45,345 nt of DNA, taken from positions 1-45,345 of the forward strand of contig JAQIBR010000110.1 in NCBI GenBank assembly GCA_027858955.1, in the 5' to 3' direction. Made by a program: the position numbers and the translations under genes. The notes beneath the pieces were generated by a model. The model searched no databases. It worked only from the letters and a program-made list of their open reading frames with translations, and was not told the origin of the DNA. The DNA is from Bacteroidales bacterium. Its GTDB lineage: Bacteria > Bacteroidota > Bacteroidia > Bacteroidales > UBA12170. Of this stretch, positions 28,339 to 37,591 are shown piece by piece (the first letter of the stretch is position 1; the number at the start of each line of letters is the position of its first letter).

Positions 28339-30033
28339 TTACTTTTCAATATTAGGCAGTTCTAGACCATAGCCTTTCTTTTTGTCTTCAGCTTTCAATA
28401 AGAAAGCAAAGAGCAATGAAAGAACTGACAAGCCAAGGAATATGAGCATATCATAAAAGTAGTCATATTTAATATTTAGCTTTTCTTCCTTTATTACCTT
28501 AAATGCATTATTTTGACCTGCGACAATTAAGGCATCCAAGGCCGCTTCTCGATTGCCAGAAAAATCGACTTCATTAATCCCTTGAAGAACACTCTCGTAT
28601 AACACACTTTCAACATGTTTTGTATCAACCTCATCAATTGATATGGGTTGATAACTTGCGTGCTCTACAATTGAATCAACCGCTGCACCAGTAGCCTTTT
28701 CAACAGCAAGTTTTATTTCTTTTGCTGTAAATGATTTACCTGATAAGTTATCTGTGAATGCATTCTCAATTGCGCTTTTCACAATTTGCTTATTGGGAGA
28801 AACATCAGGATTTGTTGAATTTAATACAAATCCTAGAATCAACGGTACAAATAAGAGGCCAATATTTTGTATCCAGAAGATGACCGCATAAGCAGTTCCT
28901 AATTGCTTTTCCGGAATAATTTTCGGAACGGAAGGCCACATAGCAGATGGAACAAGAGAAAAACCAATTCCCAGAATAATAACCATAACTGCCGCAACCC
29001 ACCACAAAGTGAGCGTTGGAATAGCCAAAACACCATGCACAAGAATTAAGATCAAGGATCCTATAATCATGATTGTTGCCCCCTTGCCATATTTATCATA
29101 TATTCCACCAAAAAGAGGTGTTAGGAAAAGCGTGCCAAAAGGCAATAAACCTGGAATAAGGCCAGCCAAATATGGACTTACATTGTATTTATTTACCATT
29201 AGGTCATTGGCATAAAACAAAAACGGAAAGACCGCAGAGTAAAACAAAACACATAAAATGGCAATATACCAGAAACCTAGATTCCCTATAATGAAAAGAA
29301 TGTCTTTAATTTTGAACTCATCATCGGCATTCACAACTTTTTCTTTTTCTTTATCTTCTTCCGATTTATCCAATTTCACATCAAGGAAAGAGAAGAAAGC
29401 GAAAGATATCACCCCCATAATCATAACGACCAAAGCAAAAAATATGGGCGCCGTTACCGTAAAATTTTTGGCTAGAGGCAAAGAAGTTGCGAGAGCCAAT
29501 ACTGTACCCATACGAGCTATCGACATTTGCATACCCATGGCTAAGGCCATTTCTTTTCCTTTAAACCAACGCACTACGGCTTTTGAAATAGTTATTCCGA
29601 TAGCTTCTGTTCCAACTCCAAAAATCGCAAAACCAAGAGATGACCAAAAAACCTGAGTCTTCATATCGCCTAATAAAGGAATATGAACAACAGCTCCATC
29701 AGCAAACTGATGCTTTACAGCCCAAAAATTTATAGCTGTACCAACAAACATAATGATGGTCGCTCCAAGTCCTGTTTTTCTAATCCCCAATTTATCAAGG
29801 ATAAAACCACTGATAATAAGCATAAACAGAAACACATTAAACCAGGCATAAGCAGAAGTATAAGTTCCAAAATCCTCACTATTCCATCCAAGGATACTTT
29901 CCAACATTGGCTTTATGGAAGAAAGTGCATAATTAAAATAATATGCTCCAAAAATGGAAAACGAAGCCAGAATCAAGGCTATCCAGCGAGCTTTTGTTGA
30001 ATCCCTTAAAGATTTTTTAATAATCTCAGTCAT
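28339..30033 (-). CDS. Major facilitator superfamily transporter
   Basis: ~12 TM segments; GGIYDKYGKGATIM and LDKLGIRKTG loops; ~100-residue non-TM insertion before the last TM. Confidence 0.85.
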   Translation of the reverse strand: MTEIIKKSLRDSTKARWIALILASFSIFGAYYFNYALSSIKPMLESILGWNSEDFGTYTSAYAWFNVFLFMLIISGFILDKLGIRKTGLGATIIMFVGTAINFWAVKHQFADGAVVHIPLLGDMKTQVFWSSLGFAIFGVGTEAIGITISKAVVRWFKGKEMALAMGMQMSIARMGTVLALATSLPLAKNFTVTAPIFFALVVMIMGVISFAFFSFLDVKLDKSEEDKEKEKVVNADDEFKIKDILFIIGNLGFWYIAILCVLFYSAVFPFLFYANDLMVNKYNVSPYLAGLIPGLLPFGTLFLTPLFGGIYDKYGKGATIMIIGSLILILVHGVLAIPTLTLWWVAAVMVIILGIGFSLVPSAMWPSVPKIIPEKQLGTAYAVIFWIQNIGLLFVPLILGFVLNSTNPDVSPNKQIVKSAIENAFTDNLSGKSFTAKEIKLAVEKATGAAVDSIVEHASYQPISIDEVDTKHVESVLYESVLQGINEVDFSGNREAALDALIVAGQNNAFKVIKEEKLNIKYDYFYDMLIFLGLSVLSLLFAFLLKAEDKKKGYGLELPNIEK

Positions 30034-30120
30034 ATTCTTAATTTTTTATAATTTTTAAGCGGCTAATGTAATGATTTTTTTAAAAGATAAAATTGCCTTT
30101 GAAAAATGACATATTCAAAA

Positions 30121-30753
30121 TTAAAACAAATGAATCACCTTTTTAGTCTCAAAAAACTCTTCTTCAAAGATTTGTGAAAGTTCAAAAATAGTATATTTTT
30201 TATGGGTTCCCGCAATTTCCTCTAATACATCTCCTCCTTTTATATACAATATTCCATTTCTTAGCTTATTTTTTTGTTTCGATGAGATGTTATGTTGTAC
30301 CCAAGAAAGAAATTTCGGTAAGTTTGTAACAGCACGGCTGACAATAAAATCGAATCTAACTTTTTTAACATTTTCGGCTCGTTTTTGCTCAGCTCTTACA
30401 TTTTTTAAACCCAACTTATCAATCACATCCTGAACAACTTTTATCTTTTTACCAATGGTATCGATCAAATAAAAATCGACTTTTGGAAAAAGAATGGCGA
30501 GAGGAATTCCGGGGAATCCGCCACCTGTGCCAACATCCATAACTTTAGTATTAGGAGCAAGTTTAATCACTTTTGCAATAGATAAAGAATGTAAGAAATG
30601 ACGCTCAACTAAATTATCCATATCGTTACGACTGATAAGGTTTATTTTTGCGTTCCAATCCTGATAAAGTGCAATCGCAATTTCAAATGACTTTTGTTGA
30701 TTTGGCGATAATTCAGGAAAATACTTAAGTAAAAGTTCTATTGTATTTTGCAT
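30121..30753 (-). CDS. rsmG: 16S rRNA (guanine527-N7)-methyltransferase
   Basis: WNAKINLISRND, RHFLHSLSIA, VMDVGTGGGFPGIPLAILFP. Confidence 0.96.
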   Translation of the reverse strand: MQNTIELLLKYFPELSPNQQKSFEIAIALYQDWNAKINLISRNDMDNLVERHFLHSLSIAKVIKLAPNTKVMDVGTGGGFPGIPLAILFPKVDFYLIDTIGKKIKVVQDVIDKLGLKNVRAEQKRAENVKKVRFDFIVSRAVTNLPKFLSWVQHNISSKQKNKLRNGILYIKGGDVLEEIAGTHKKYTIFELSQIFEEEFFETKKVIHLF

Positions 30754-30793
30754 AGAGCAAAGATATAGAGAAAATTGAAGTCCTGAATATGTA

Positions 30794-30929
30794 ATACCGA
30801 TTAGTCAACTAAATGCCGCATATTTTCACTTTGTTCAATTTGCGGTTTTGTTGATCTATCGGCATTAATCCCGAAGATTCGGGATAAATTCAAAATTTGC
30901 TATACGGCATTTTGAACTACAATTGGTAT
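30794..30929 (+). repeat. MITE-like dispersed repeat, copy C
   Basis: 136 bp with ATACC...GGTAT ends, flanked TAA/TAA when core is taken as TACC...GGTA. Confidence 0.92.
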
Positions 30930-31063
30930 AATAAGGGAATGTGCCTATGAATCAAGTACACACTTCCAATTTATTATCAACAAATACTCATTAATATCTT
31001 TCCATAATCTGAACTTTCAGAATTATAATATTAGCTTAATTTGTATTACAAAGAAACAGAATC

Positions 31064-32017
31064 ATGCAAAAGATCATAAGCTCTCTTTTTTTATTATTTT
31101 TATCATTTGCGCTATTTGCACAAACTGAAAGAACTGACTATATAGAAAAATACAAAAGTATTGCGGTAAAAAAAATGAAAGAGCACGGAATTCCAGCCAG
31201 CATTACTTTAGCGCAAGGCATTCTTGAATCGAGGGCGGGAAACAGCACTCTTGCTACAAAAGCAAAGAATCACTTTGGTATTAAGTGTCACAATGATTGG
31301 AACGGCAGAACCTTTAAAATGGACGATGATAAAAAAAACGAATGTTTTCGTAAATATAGATCAGCCGACCAAAGTTTTGAAGATCATTCCCAGTTTTTAA
31401 CATTACGCGATCGATATGCATTTTTATTCGAATATAAGGTTACTGATTATAAAAATTGGGCTCATGGTTTAAAAAAAGCTGGTTATGCTACCAATCCACA
31501 GTATGCACATATGCTTATCAAAATAATTGAAGACTATAATTTAGATCGTTTTGATAAGATGAAAAGAATTAAGAAGCCAAAAGTTGAAAATATAATTATT
31601 GCTCAATCCGAAAATCATTCTAAATATCCTGAATATCAAGATAATAAAGCGGATGATTTCAAACCTATCTCAGTATCCGCAACTAATCGAGTTATTTATG
31701 AAGCCTATAAAGTTCAGTATGTTTTGGCGTTACAGCATGACAGTTGGAAGACTATTGCCAAAGAATTTGGATTTTACACTAGGCAAATTCTCAATTTTAA
31801 TTCTGCCAAGAGAAAAACAGTTTTAAATCCGGGCGACAAAGTTTATATCGAAAAAAAGAACAGAAAAGCCGATGTAAGATACCACATAGTTCAACAAGGC
31901 GAAACTTTACAAAGCATTAGTCAAATTTATGCAGTTCGAACTGCTTGGATTAAAAGGCATAATAAAATTAAACGAAAGGATGATTTAATTGCAGGTCAAC
32001 GACTTATACTTAGATAA
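31064..32017 (+). CDS. Glucosaminidase-domain protein with C-terminal LysM
   Basis: HGIPASITLAQGILESRAGNSTLATKAKNHFGIKCH; C-terminal YHIVQQGETLQSISQIYAV LysM; signal peptide. Confidence 0.93.
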   Translation: MQKIISSLFLLFLSFALFAQTERTDYIEKYKSIAVKKMKEHGIPASITLAQGILESRAGNSTLATKAKNHFGIKCHNDWNGRTFKMDDDKKNECFRKYRSADQSFEDHSQFLTLRDRYAFLFEYKVTDYKNWAHGLKKAGYATNPQYAHMLIKIIEDYNLDRFDKMKRIKKPKVENIIIAQSENHSKYPEYQDNKADDFKPISVSATNRVIYEAYKVQYVLALQHDSWKTIAKEFGFYTRQILNFNSAKRKTVLNPGDKVYIEKKNRKADVRYHIVQQGETLQSISQIYAVRTAWIKRHNKIKRKDDLIAGQRLILR

Positions 32018-32069
32018 TCAGTATTATAATAACAGTCAGTATGTATCTCAACAAGTTGAGCATTGACTT

Positions 32070-32205
32070 ATACCGATTAGTCAACTAAATGCCGCATATT
32101 TTCACTTCGTTCAATTTGCAGTTTTGTTGATCTATCGGCATTAATCCCGAAGATTCGGGATAAATTCAAAATTTGCTATGCGGCATTTTGAACTACAATT
32201 GGTAT
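32070..32205 (+). repeat. MITE-like dispersed repeat, copy D
   Basis: 136 bp, same orientation as copy C; flanked TTA/TTA. Confidence 0.92.
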
Positions 32206-32210
32206 TAAAC

Positions 32211-33596
32211 CTATTTTCTCACTTTCTTAATAAAGTCTTCCACTTCGGGCACACCTCCTTGGAAAACTAAATAGCCATTATAAGGCTCACGTGAAGTAAT
32301 TTCATCGTTAATAGGAGTAAGCATTATTTTTTTTACTTCTTCAGGGTCTTCTGTTTGCCCAAGCGCCCAACCCAATTTAATGTATGCAACTTCGGGCAAC
32401 ATATTTCCTGCGGGAATAACTCCCATAGCCAACATATCACGGCCTGTATCATATACAAACATATGAACATAACCCCAAAGAGTTTGTAGAGTCATATAAA
32501 TTGAAACGCCTTTTTTATATGCTCTTTCTATGGCGGGGTATAGTTCTTTATTTACATGTCCTAATCCTGTTCCGACAATTATTATTCCTTTATAACCGGC
32601 ATCTGTCATGGCATCTAAAACATCGGGTTTCATAGCGGGGTAATAATAAAGCATAGTTACTTTATCGCTGAAAAAAGGCGAAATTTTCACGTTTTTGTCT
32701 TTGCGCCTATGATTGTATTCTTTTTTAATGAGTTTTATTTCACCACGCCTTACCATTGCTAAAGGTGTATCACCAATTGTACGAAATGTTGACCGATAAG
32801 AAGAATGCATTTTGCGTACACGAGTTCCTTTATGAAGTAGAGCATAATCATCTGAAGTCGGGCCAAACATACATACCATCACTTCGGCAATATCGCTGTG
32901 CCCTGCGGTATGCATAGCATGTATAAGATTCAGTGCTGCATCTGAGCTAGGTCGATCAGACGAACGCTGAGAACCTACCAAAACAATAGGAACCGGCGAA
33001 TTTTGAATCATAAAAGTAAGAGCAGCTCCCGTATGGTGCAAAGTATCCGTTCCGTGCCCAATAACAATTCCGTCGACACCTTTTTCAATTTCACGACCAA
33101 TTGCTTTTGCTAAGGCGATATATTGATTAGGGCCCATATTTTCGGAAAAAACTGCAAAGACTTTTTCTGTTTCAAGATTACATATTTCTGCCAATTCGGG
33201 AACGGCGCCATATAATTCGCCAGGTGAAAACGCAGGAATGACAGCACCTGTTCTGTAATCTAATCGCGAAGCTATAGTTCCTCCGGTACCAAATAATTTC
33301 ACTTTTGGCAAACCCTGCGTTACAGGAAATTCTTTTTCAGGAATTTTATAGTTGGCCTTCTTATAACCTGTTTCTTTCATCAATATAATCGTCTGAATAT
33401 CAATACCAATATTGTAACCGGTTGGTATTTTCATAACAATATGTTGGTCGTCGTCATTTTCTGCCCGCGGCAAAACTGTTCCAGTAAAATTCCCACGACT
33501 GGTTTCCACATCAGCTTGACCCCAAACACGAACCTGAAATTTTTTCAGAATTTGCAATGATTCTCCTTTGTATCCTTGAAATATATCGTCTGTCAT
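32211..33596 (-). CDS. gatD: Glu-tRNA(Gln) amidotransferase subunit D (archaeal-type GatD)
   Basis: N-terminal GatD domain (GYNIGIDI) followed by asparaginase domain LFGTGGTIASRLDYRTGAVIPAFSPGEL, GIVIGHGTDTLHHTGAAL, VGSQRSSDRPSSDAALNL. Confidence 0.9.
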   Translation of the reverse strand: MTDDIFQGYKGESLQILKKFQVRVWGQADVETSRGNFTGTVLPRAENDDDQHIVMKIPTGYNIGIDIQTIILMKETGYKKANYKIPEKEFPVTQGLPKVKLFGTGGTIASRLDYRTGAVIPAFSPGELYGAVPELAEICNLETEKVFAVFSENMGPNQYIALAKAIGREIEKGVDGIVIGHGTDTLHHTGAALTFMIQNSPVPIVLVGSQRSSDRPSSDAALNLIHAMHTAGHSDIAEVMVCMFGPTSDDYALLHKGTRVRKMHSSYRSTFRTIGDTPLAMVRRGEIKLIKKEYNHRRKDKNVKISPFFSDKVTMLYYYPAMKPDVLDAMTDAGYKGIIIVGTGLGHVNKELYPAIERAYKKGVSIYMTLQTLWGYVHMFVYDTGRDMLAMGVIPAGNMLPEVAYIKLGWALGQTEDPEEVKKIMLTPINDEITSREPYNGYLVFQGGVPEVEDFIKKVRK

Positions 33597-33654
33597 TCTG
33601 TTTTCTTTTGTTATTCCTGTGCTTGATTTAAAATATTGAACATCATCGAAAAGT

Positions 33655-33785
33655 TAATGTTAGCCACTAATGCACGAATGAATAAAATGTAACTTGTCTA
33701 TTGCAATGCCATTTCACTAAAATATATAATACTTTTAATTCGTGTATTCGTGGCCTTTATTGTTAACTTTTCATGGCATTATATT
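33655..33785. repeat. Intergenic inverted repeat between gatE and gatD
   Basis: GAAAAGTTAATGTTAGCCACTAATGCACGAATGAAT ... TAATTCGTGTATTCGTGGCCTTTATTGTTAACTTTTC. Confidence 0.75.
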
Positions 33786-33792
33786 CTGATAT

Positions 33793-35772
33793 TTAATCTA
33801 CTCGTTTACAAACCAAATTAACCTCTTTTTGCAAATCTGCCAGTGCGATATTTCCTAAAGCTAATTTACGTAGCTGTCCCATAATCCAATTTTGTGCATT
33901 ATTGCTGTTTTGATTTATTCCAATCTGCTTAAATTTTTCTTTCAAAAAATGAACCTGATCTAAGATCTGAGTTCGTTTTACTTTTTTAAATTTAATACCT
34001 ATTAACACCGAATCGAACTGCATTTTTGGATGTTCGAAAAGTAATTTTAGCATTTCTTCGGCAATTTCCAATTCTATTTTTTTATCAATCAAATACTTAA
34101 ACAAATTAAAAATCAGTTTATATTTAAAATTGCCTCCGCGATTAAAATGACCTTCAATAAATTTCAGTCGATAACCGAGAAAATTACCCATATACTTTGG
34201 ATCGATATTCAGTTTCTCCTTTATCTCCAATATCAACGGAAAGAGATTATTCGTAAAAAGATAAGCGTAAGTGTCTTCCGAAACGCCCCATTCTTTAAGT
34301 TGATTATAGCGTTCAATAACATCTGAAGGCAAATCTTTATTTAGATTTTCAATATAATCATTTGCCAACGGAATAGGAGCCGAATCCGTATCAGGGTACA
34401 TACGATCTGCACCTGGCAGAACTCGTTCAAAAATTGTAGTACCGTTTTCAAACGATTTCCTAGTTTCCGGAGGAACTCCATCAAATGCCATTAAGCATCT
34501 TTCTTCAATTGTTTCAAAAGCAGTTTTGATATCTTCCTTTGGGCCCCAAAAAACTAGTTGTGCATCGTCATTGTCAGCTTTTAGTATTTTCCTAATCTTA
34601 TTAAAATCATCTTCGGATATTATTATATCTTGACTTTCGGAATCCGTCATATTAGGCTCTTCCAAGCAGGCAATTACCTTTAATCTATCAGTAATCTCAT
34701 CGGCAAAAACTTTTCCAGGCTGAGTAAAATGCGAAAGTATTTTGTTGAATTTAGGTAAGTTAACTGCAAAAATTTGAAATTCTTTTTCGTTCGCAAAATC
34801 AATTTCTTTACTTGGTAATTGAAACAGGTAATAATTAATTTCTTCGGAATTCATTTTCCAATCGGCTTTAGCAATTCTTGCTTTTATTTCTTTTTGAATT
34901 TGTAATAATGCCCATTGTCTATATGCTTCAACATGTGTTAGTTCGGGAATCCAACGTGAATGAGAAACGCCTTTTATTTCTACACGCGTGCCGCCTCTAC
35001 AGCTTACGTTTACGTCTTGTCGTCCTGCCCCAATTCCTGTTCTAACCAATCCCGTACTACGATTTAAAAAACGAATATAATCGCAAGCTTCTTTTACTTC
35101 ATCGGGATTTACCATATCGGGATAAGTCACGGTCTCAATTAAGGGCATTCCCAAACGATCGGTTCTGTATATTCTTTGATGACGGATATCGGAAACTTCG
35201 CGACAGCTATCTTCTTCTATACTTAATTGAATGAGTTTTACGATTTTGTTTTTTAATGGAATTTCACCTTCCACTCCCAAAATAGCTGTTCTTTGGAAAC
35301 CTGTGGGAATACTTCCATCAAGGTACTGTTTTCGAGTAATATGCACCTCACCCACTATATTCAATTTCGATAGCAAAGAAATTTTTAAAGCAATTTCTAA
35401 TGCGTCTCTATTTATCGGAAATGGTGGAGTATCATCAACTTCGTAAGTACAGGCAGTTTCATTTTTAAGTCGATAAGTAATTTCTTTTCGAGTTTTGAAT
35501 TCCATCAGTGCCGTGCCGTCATACTCTCCCAACTCACTGAGTGTCGGTCGCATATGGCGAATAACTTCCGCATCATAATCATCGTGCTTTTGATACTGCC
35601 CAGCAGGGCAATGGCAAAATAGCTTTTCTTTGGTAAGTAGTTGTTGGTGCACTTCTAATCCCGACATAAAACCAATGCGATCGTAATCGGCCTGAACAGC
35701 TTTTTTACGTTCGACATAACCGGCGGTTTTTTTTGTGCTTTGATAGTTCTTTAAAGGATCGAACTTTTTCAT
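33793..35772 (-). CDS. gatE: Glu-tRNA(Gln) amidotransferase subunit E (archaeal-type GatE)
   Basis: SGLEVHQQLLTKEKLFCHCPAG, LDGSIPTGFQRTAILG, SIEEDSCREV, LGMPLIETVTYPD, GTRVEIKGVSHSRWIPE; 659 aa. Confidence 0.92.
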   Translation of the reverse strand: MKKFDPLKNYQSTKKTAGYVERKKAVQADYDRIGFMSGLEVHQQLLTKEKLFCHCPAGQYQKHDDYDAEVIRHMRPTLSELGEYDGTALMEFKTRKEITYRLKNETACTYEVDDTPPFPINRDALEIALKISLLSKLNIVGEVHITRKQYLDGSIPTGFQRTAILGVEGEIPLKNKIVKLIQLSIEEDSCREVSDIRHQRIYRTDRLGMPLIETVTYPDMVNPDEVKEACDYIRFLNRSTGLVRTGIGAGRQDVNVSCRGGTRVEIKGVSHSRWIPELTHVEAYRQWALLQIQKEIKARIAKADWKMNSEEINYYLFQLPSKEIDFANEKEFQIFAVNLPKFNKILSHFTQPGKVFADEITDRLKVIACLEEPNMTDSESQDIIISEDDFNKIRKILKADNDDAQLVFWGPKEDIKTAFETIEERCLMAFDGVPPETRKSFENGTTIFERVLPGADRMYPDTDSAPIPLANDYIENLNKDLPSDVIERYNQLKEWGVSEDTYAYLFTNNLFPLILEIKEKLNIDPKYMGNFLGYRLKFIEGHFNRGGNFKYKLIFNLFKYLIDKKIELEIAEEMLKLLFEHPKMQFDSVLIGIKFKKVKRTQILDQVHFLKEKFKQIGINQNSNNAQNWIMGQLRKLALGNIALADLQKEVNLVCKRVD

Positions 35773-35907
35773 TTTTAGAGTGTTTTACCTGAATATCGAT
35801 TTTAACCGAAATTATTCAAAATCTAGGTTTGAGTTTACGTTTATGTGGCTCAAATGTAGGGAATTTAATTTATTATAATCATCTAAATCGGCTTAAAAAC
35901 AAATTTA

Positions 35908-36028
35908 TCACAAAGTCGCACAAAGTAACTACACTAAGGAACACAAAGGAAAAATAGGATATAAAACCTTTGTGTACCTTAGTGATATCCTTCGTGTTTA
36001 CCTCGTGTTTACTTCGTGGTAAAAACCT
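35908..36028. repeat. Intergenic imperfect inverted repeat
   Basis: CACAAAGTCGCACAAAGTAACTACACTAAGGAACACAAAGG ... CCTTTGTGTACCTTAGTGATATCCTTCGTG...TTCGTGG. Confidence 0.75.
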
Positions 36029-36084
36029 TAAAAAGTAAAATCTATTTAATTGGTTTTTTCTTATTTTTGACGAAAGTCTTTTTT

Positions 36085-37434
36085 ATGTACGCCATCATAG
36101 ATGTTGAAACAACAGGAGTAAATGCAAAAAGCGATCGCTTAACCGAAATTGCAATCATCATTTTTGATGGAGAGAAAATTGTAAAAGAGTTCTCAAGCCT
36201 TATCAATCCTGAATGTAAAATCCCTTATCGGATTACTCAAATGACAGGGATTAATAATAAAATGGTTGAAAATGCTCCAAAGTTTTATGAGCTTGCTAAA
36301 GATATTGTTGAGATAACTGAAGGCGTCACTTTTGTGGCTCATAATGCCGCATTTGATTATCGGTTTATTCGCGCAGAATTTGAAAGTCTCGGCTATAATT
36401 TCGAACGTAAAACATTGGATACAATCAAGTTGGCACGTAAATTTATTCCAGGATTAAGAAGTTATAGTTTAGGGAATTTATGTGCTGATATCGGGATTGA
36501 AATAAACAATCGCCACCGTGCAATGGGTGATGCTCAAGCAACAACAGAATTGTTTAAACGAATTTATCAATACAATCCTGATTTGGACGGGGTTTCTTTA
36601 AAAGGATTGCATTTCAATTTAACAAAAGAAAAAATCGATTCTCTTCCTCAAGAAACTGGAGTATATTACTTCTACAATGATAATAAAGAATTGATTTATG
36701 TGGGAAAAAGTACAAATATTCACAGTCGGATTATTTCACATTTAAACAATACAACTTCAAAAAAGGCATTGGAAATGAAAAATCGAATTGCCGATGTTGA
36801 TTATGAACTTTGTGGAAGTGATCTAGTTGCCCTATTGTTAGAATCTGACGAAATAAAGAAGAATCTCCCAATCTATAATCGGGCACAAAGAAGAAGTTTA
36901 CATACTTGGGGATTATATTTTTACGAGAACGAAGAAGGTTACAGCTGTTTTACAATCGAACGTGCTAAAAATACGACTGACACGCCTTTGACTTTATTCT
37001 CTTCAAAGATTCAAGCGCAGGAACAGCTTTTTCTACTTACCGAAAATTATGAACTTTGTCAGAAACTAAATGGTTTGTACCATAATTCCGGGGCTTGTTT
37101 TCAGTACGGAATTAAACTTTGCAAAGGAGCTTGTATAGGCAAAGAAAATACTGAAGATTACAATTTAAGAGTGGATCAAATTAAAAACTATTTTTCACTT
37201 GATCACGATAATTTAATTTTGGTTGATAAAGGCCGATCGAAAGATGAAAAGGCCATTGTAATAATAGAAGAAGGAAGTTATCGAGGATTTGGTTATGTCG
37301 ATGAAAATGTTTTAAATCAGTTGCCAGAAGTTATAAAATCAGGAATAATAAATTATGTTAATAATCGTGATACACAAAGCATTATACGATCTTATTTAAG
37401 ACGAAAAAAAGTTGAACAGATAATATATTTTTAA
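36085..37434 (+). CDS. DnaQ-type DEDDh exonuclease fused to GIY-YIG/UvrC-N-like nuclease
   Basis: MYAIIDVETTG..., FVAHNAAFDYRFIRAEF, HRAMGDAQAT; then TGVYYFYNDNKELIYVGKSTNIHSRIISHL; ATG at 36085 preferred. Confidence 0.92.
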   Translation: MYAIIDVETTGVNAKSDRLTEIAIIIFDGEKIVKEFSSLINPECKIPYRITQMTGINNKMVENAPKFYELAKDIVEITEGVTFVAHNAAFDYRFIRAEFESLGYNFERKTLDTIKLARKFIPGLRSYSLGNLCADIGIEINNRHRAMGDAQATTELFKRIYQYNPDLDGVSLKGLHFNLTKEKIDSLPQETGVYYFYNDNKELIYVGKSTNIHSRIISHLNNTTSKKALEMKNRIADVDYELCGSDLVALLLESDEIKKNLPIYNRAQRRSLHTWGLYFYENEEGYSCFTIERAKNTTDTPLTLFSSKIQAQEQLFLLTENYELCQKLNGLYHNSGACFQYGIKLCKGACIGKENTEDYNLRVDQIKNYFSLDHDNLILVDKGRSKDEKAIVIIEEGSYRGFGYVDENVLNQLPEVIKSGIINYVNNRDTQSIIRSYLRRKKVEQIIYF

Positions 37435-37461
37435 CTATTGAATCACTTTGGAGCTGAAAAA

Positions 37462-37555
37462 AAATAAAAATGCCACTAGAACTAAAAGGCATCAAATTCC
37501 ACTAGCTTTTAATATGTGTTTTTTTGGTGGAATTTTGTGCTTTGGTGGCAAAATA
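37462..37555. repeat. Intergenic imperfect inverted repeat
   Basis: TGCCACTAGAACTAAAAGGCATCAAATTCCACTAG ... TGGTGGAATTTTGTGCTTTGGTGGCA. Confidence 0.7.
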
Positions 37556-37591
37556 AATTATTGAACAAATCAAATAAAAATTAAACATATT

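Noticed and set aside
29258-29656. 132-aa plus-strand ORF
   Set aside because: Antisense to the MFS transporter; no independent support.
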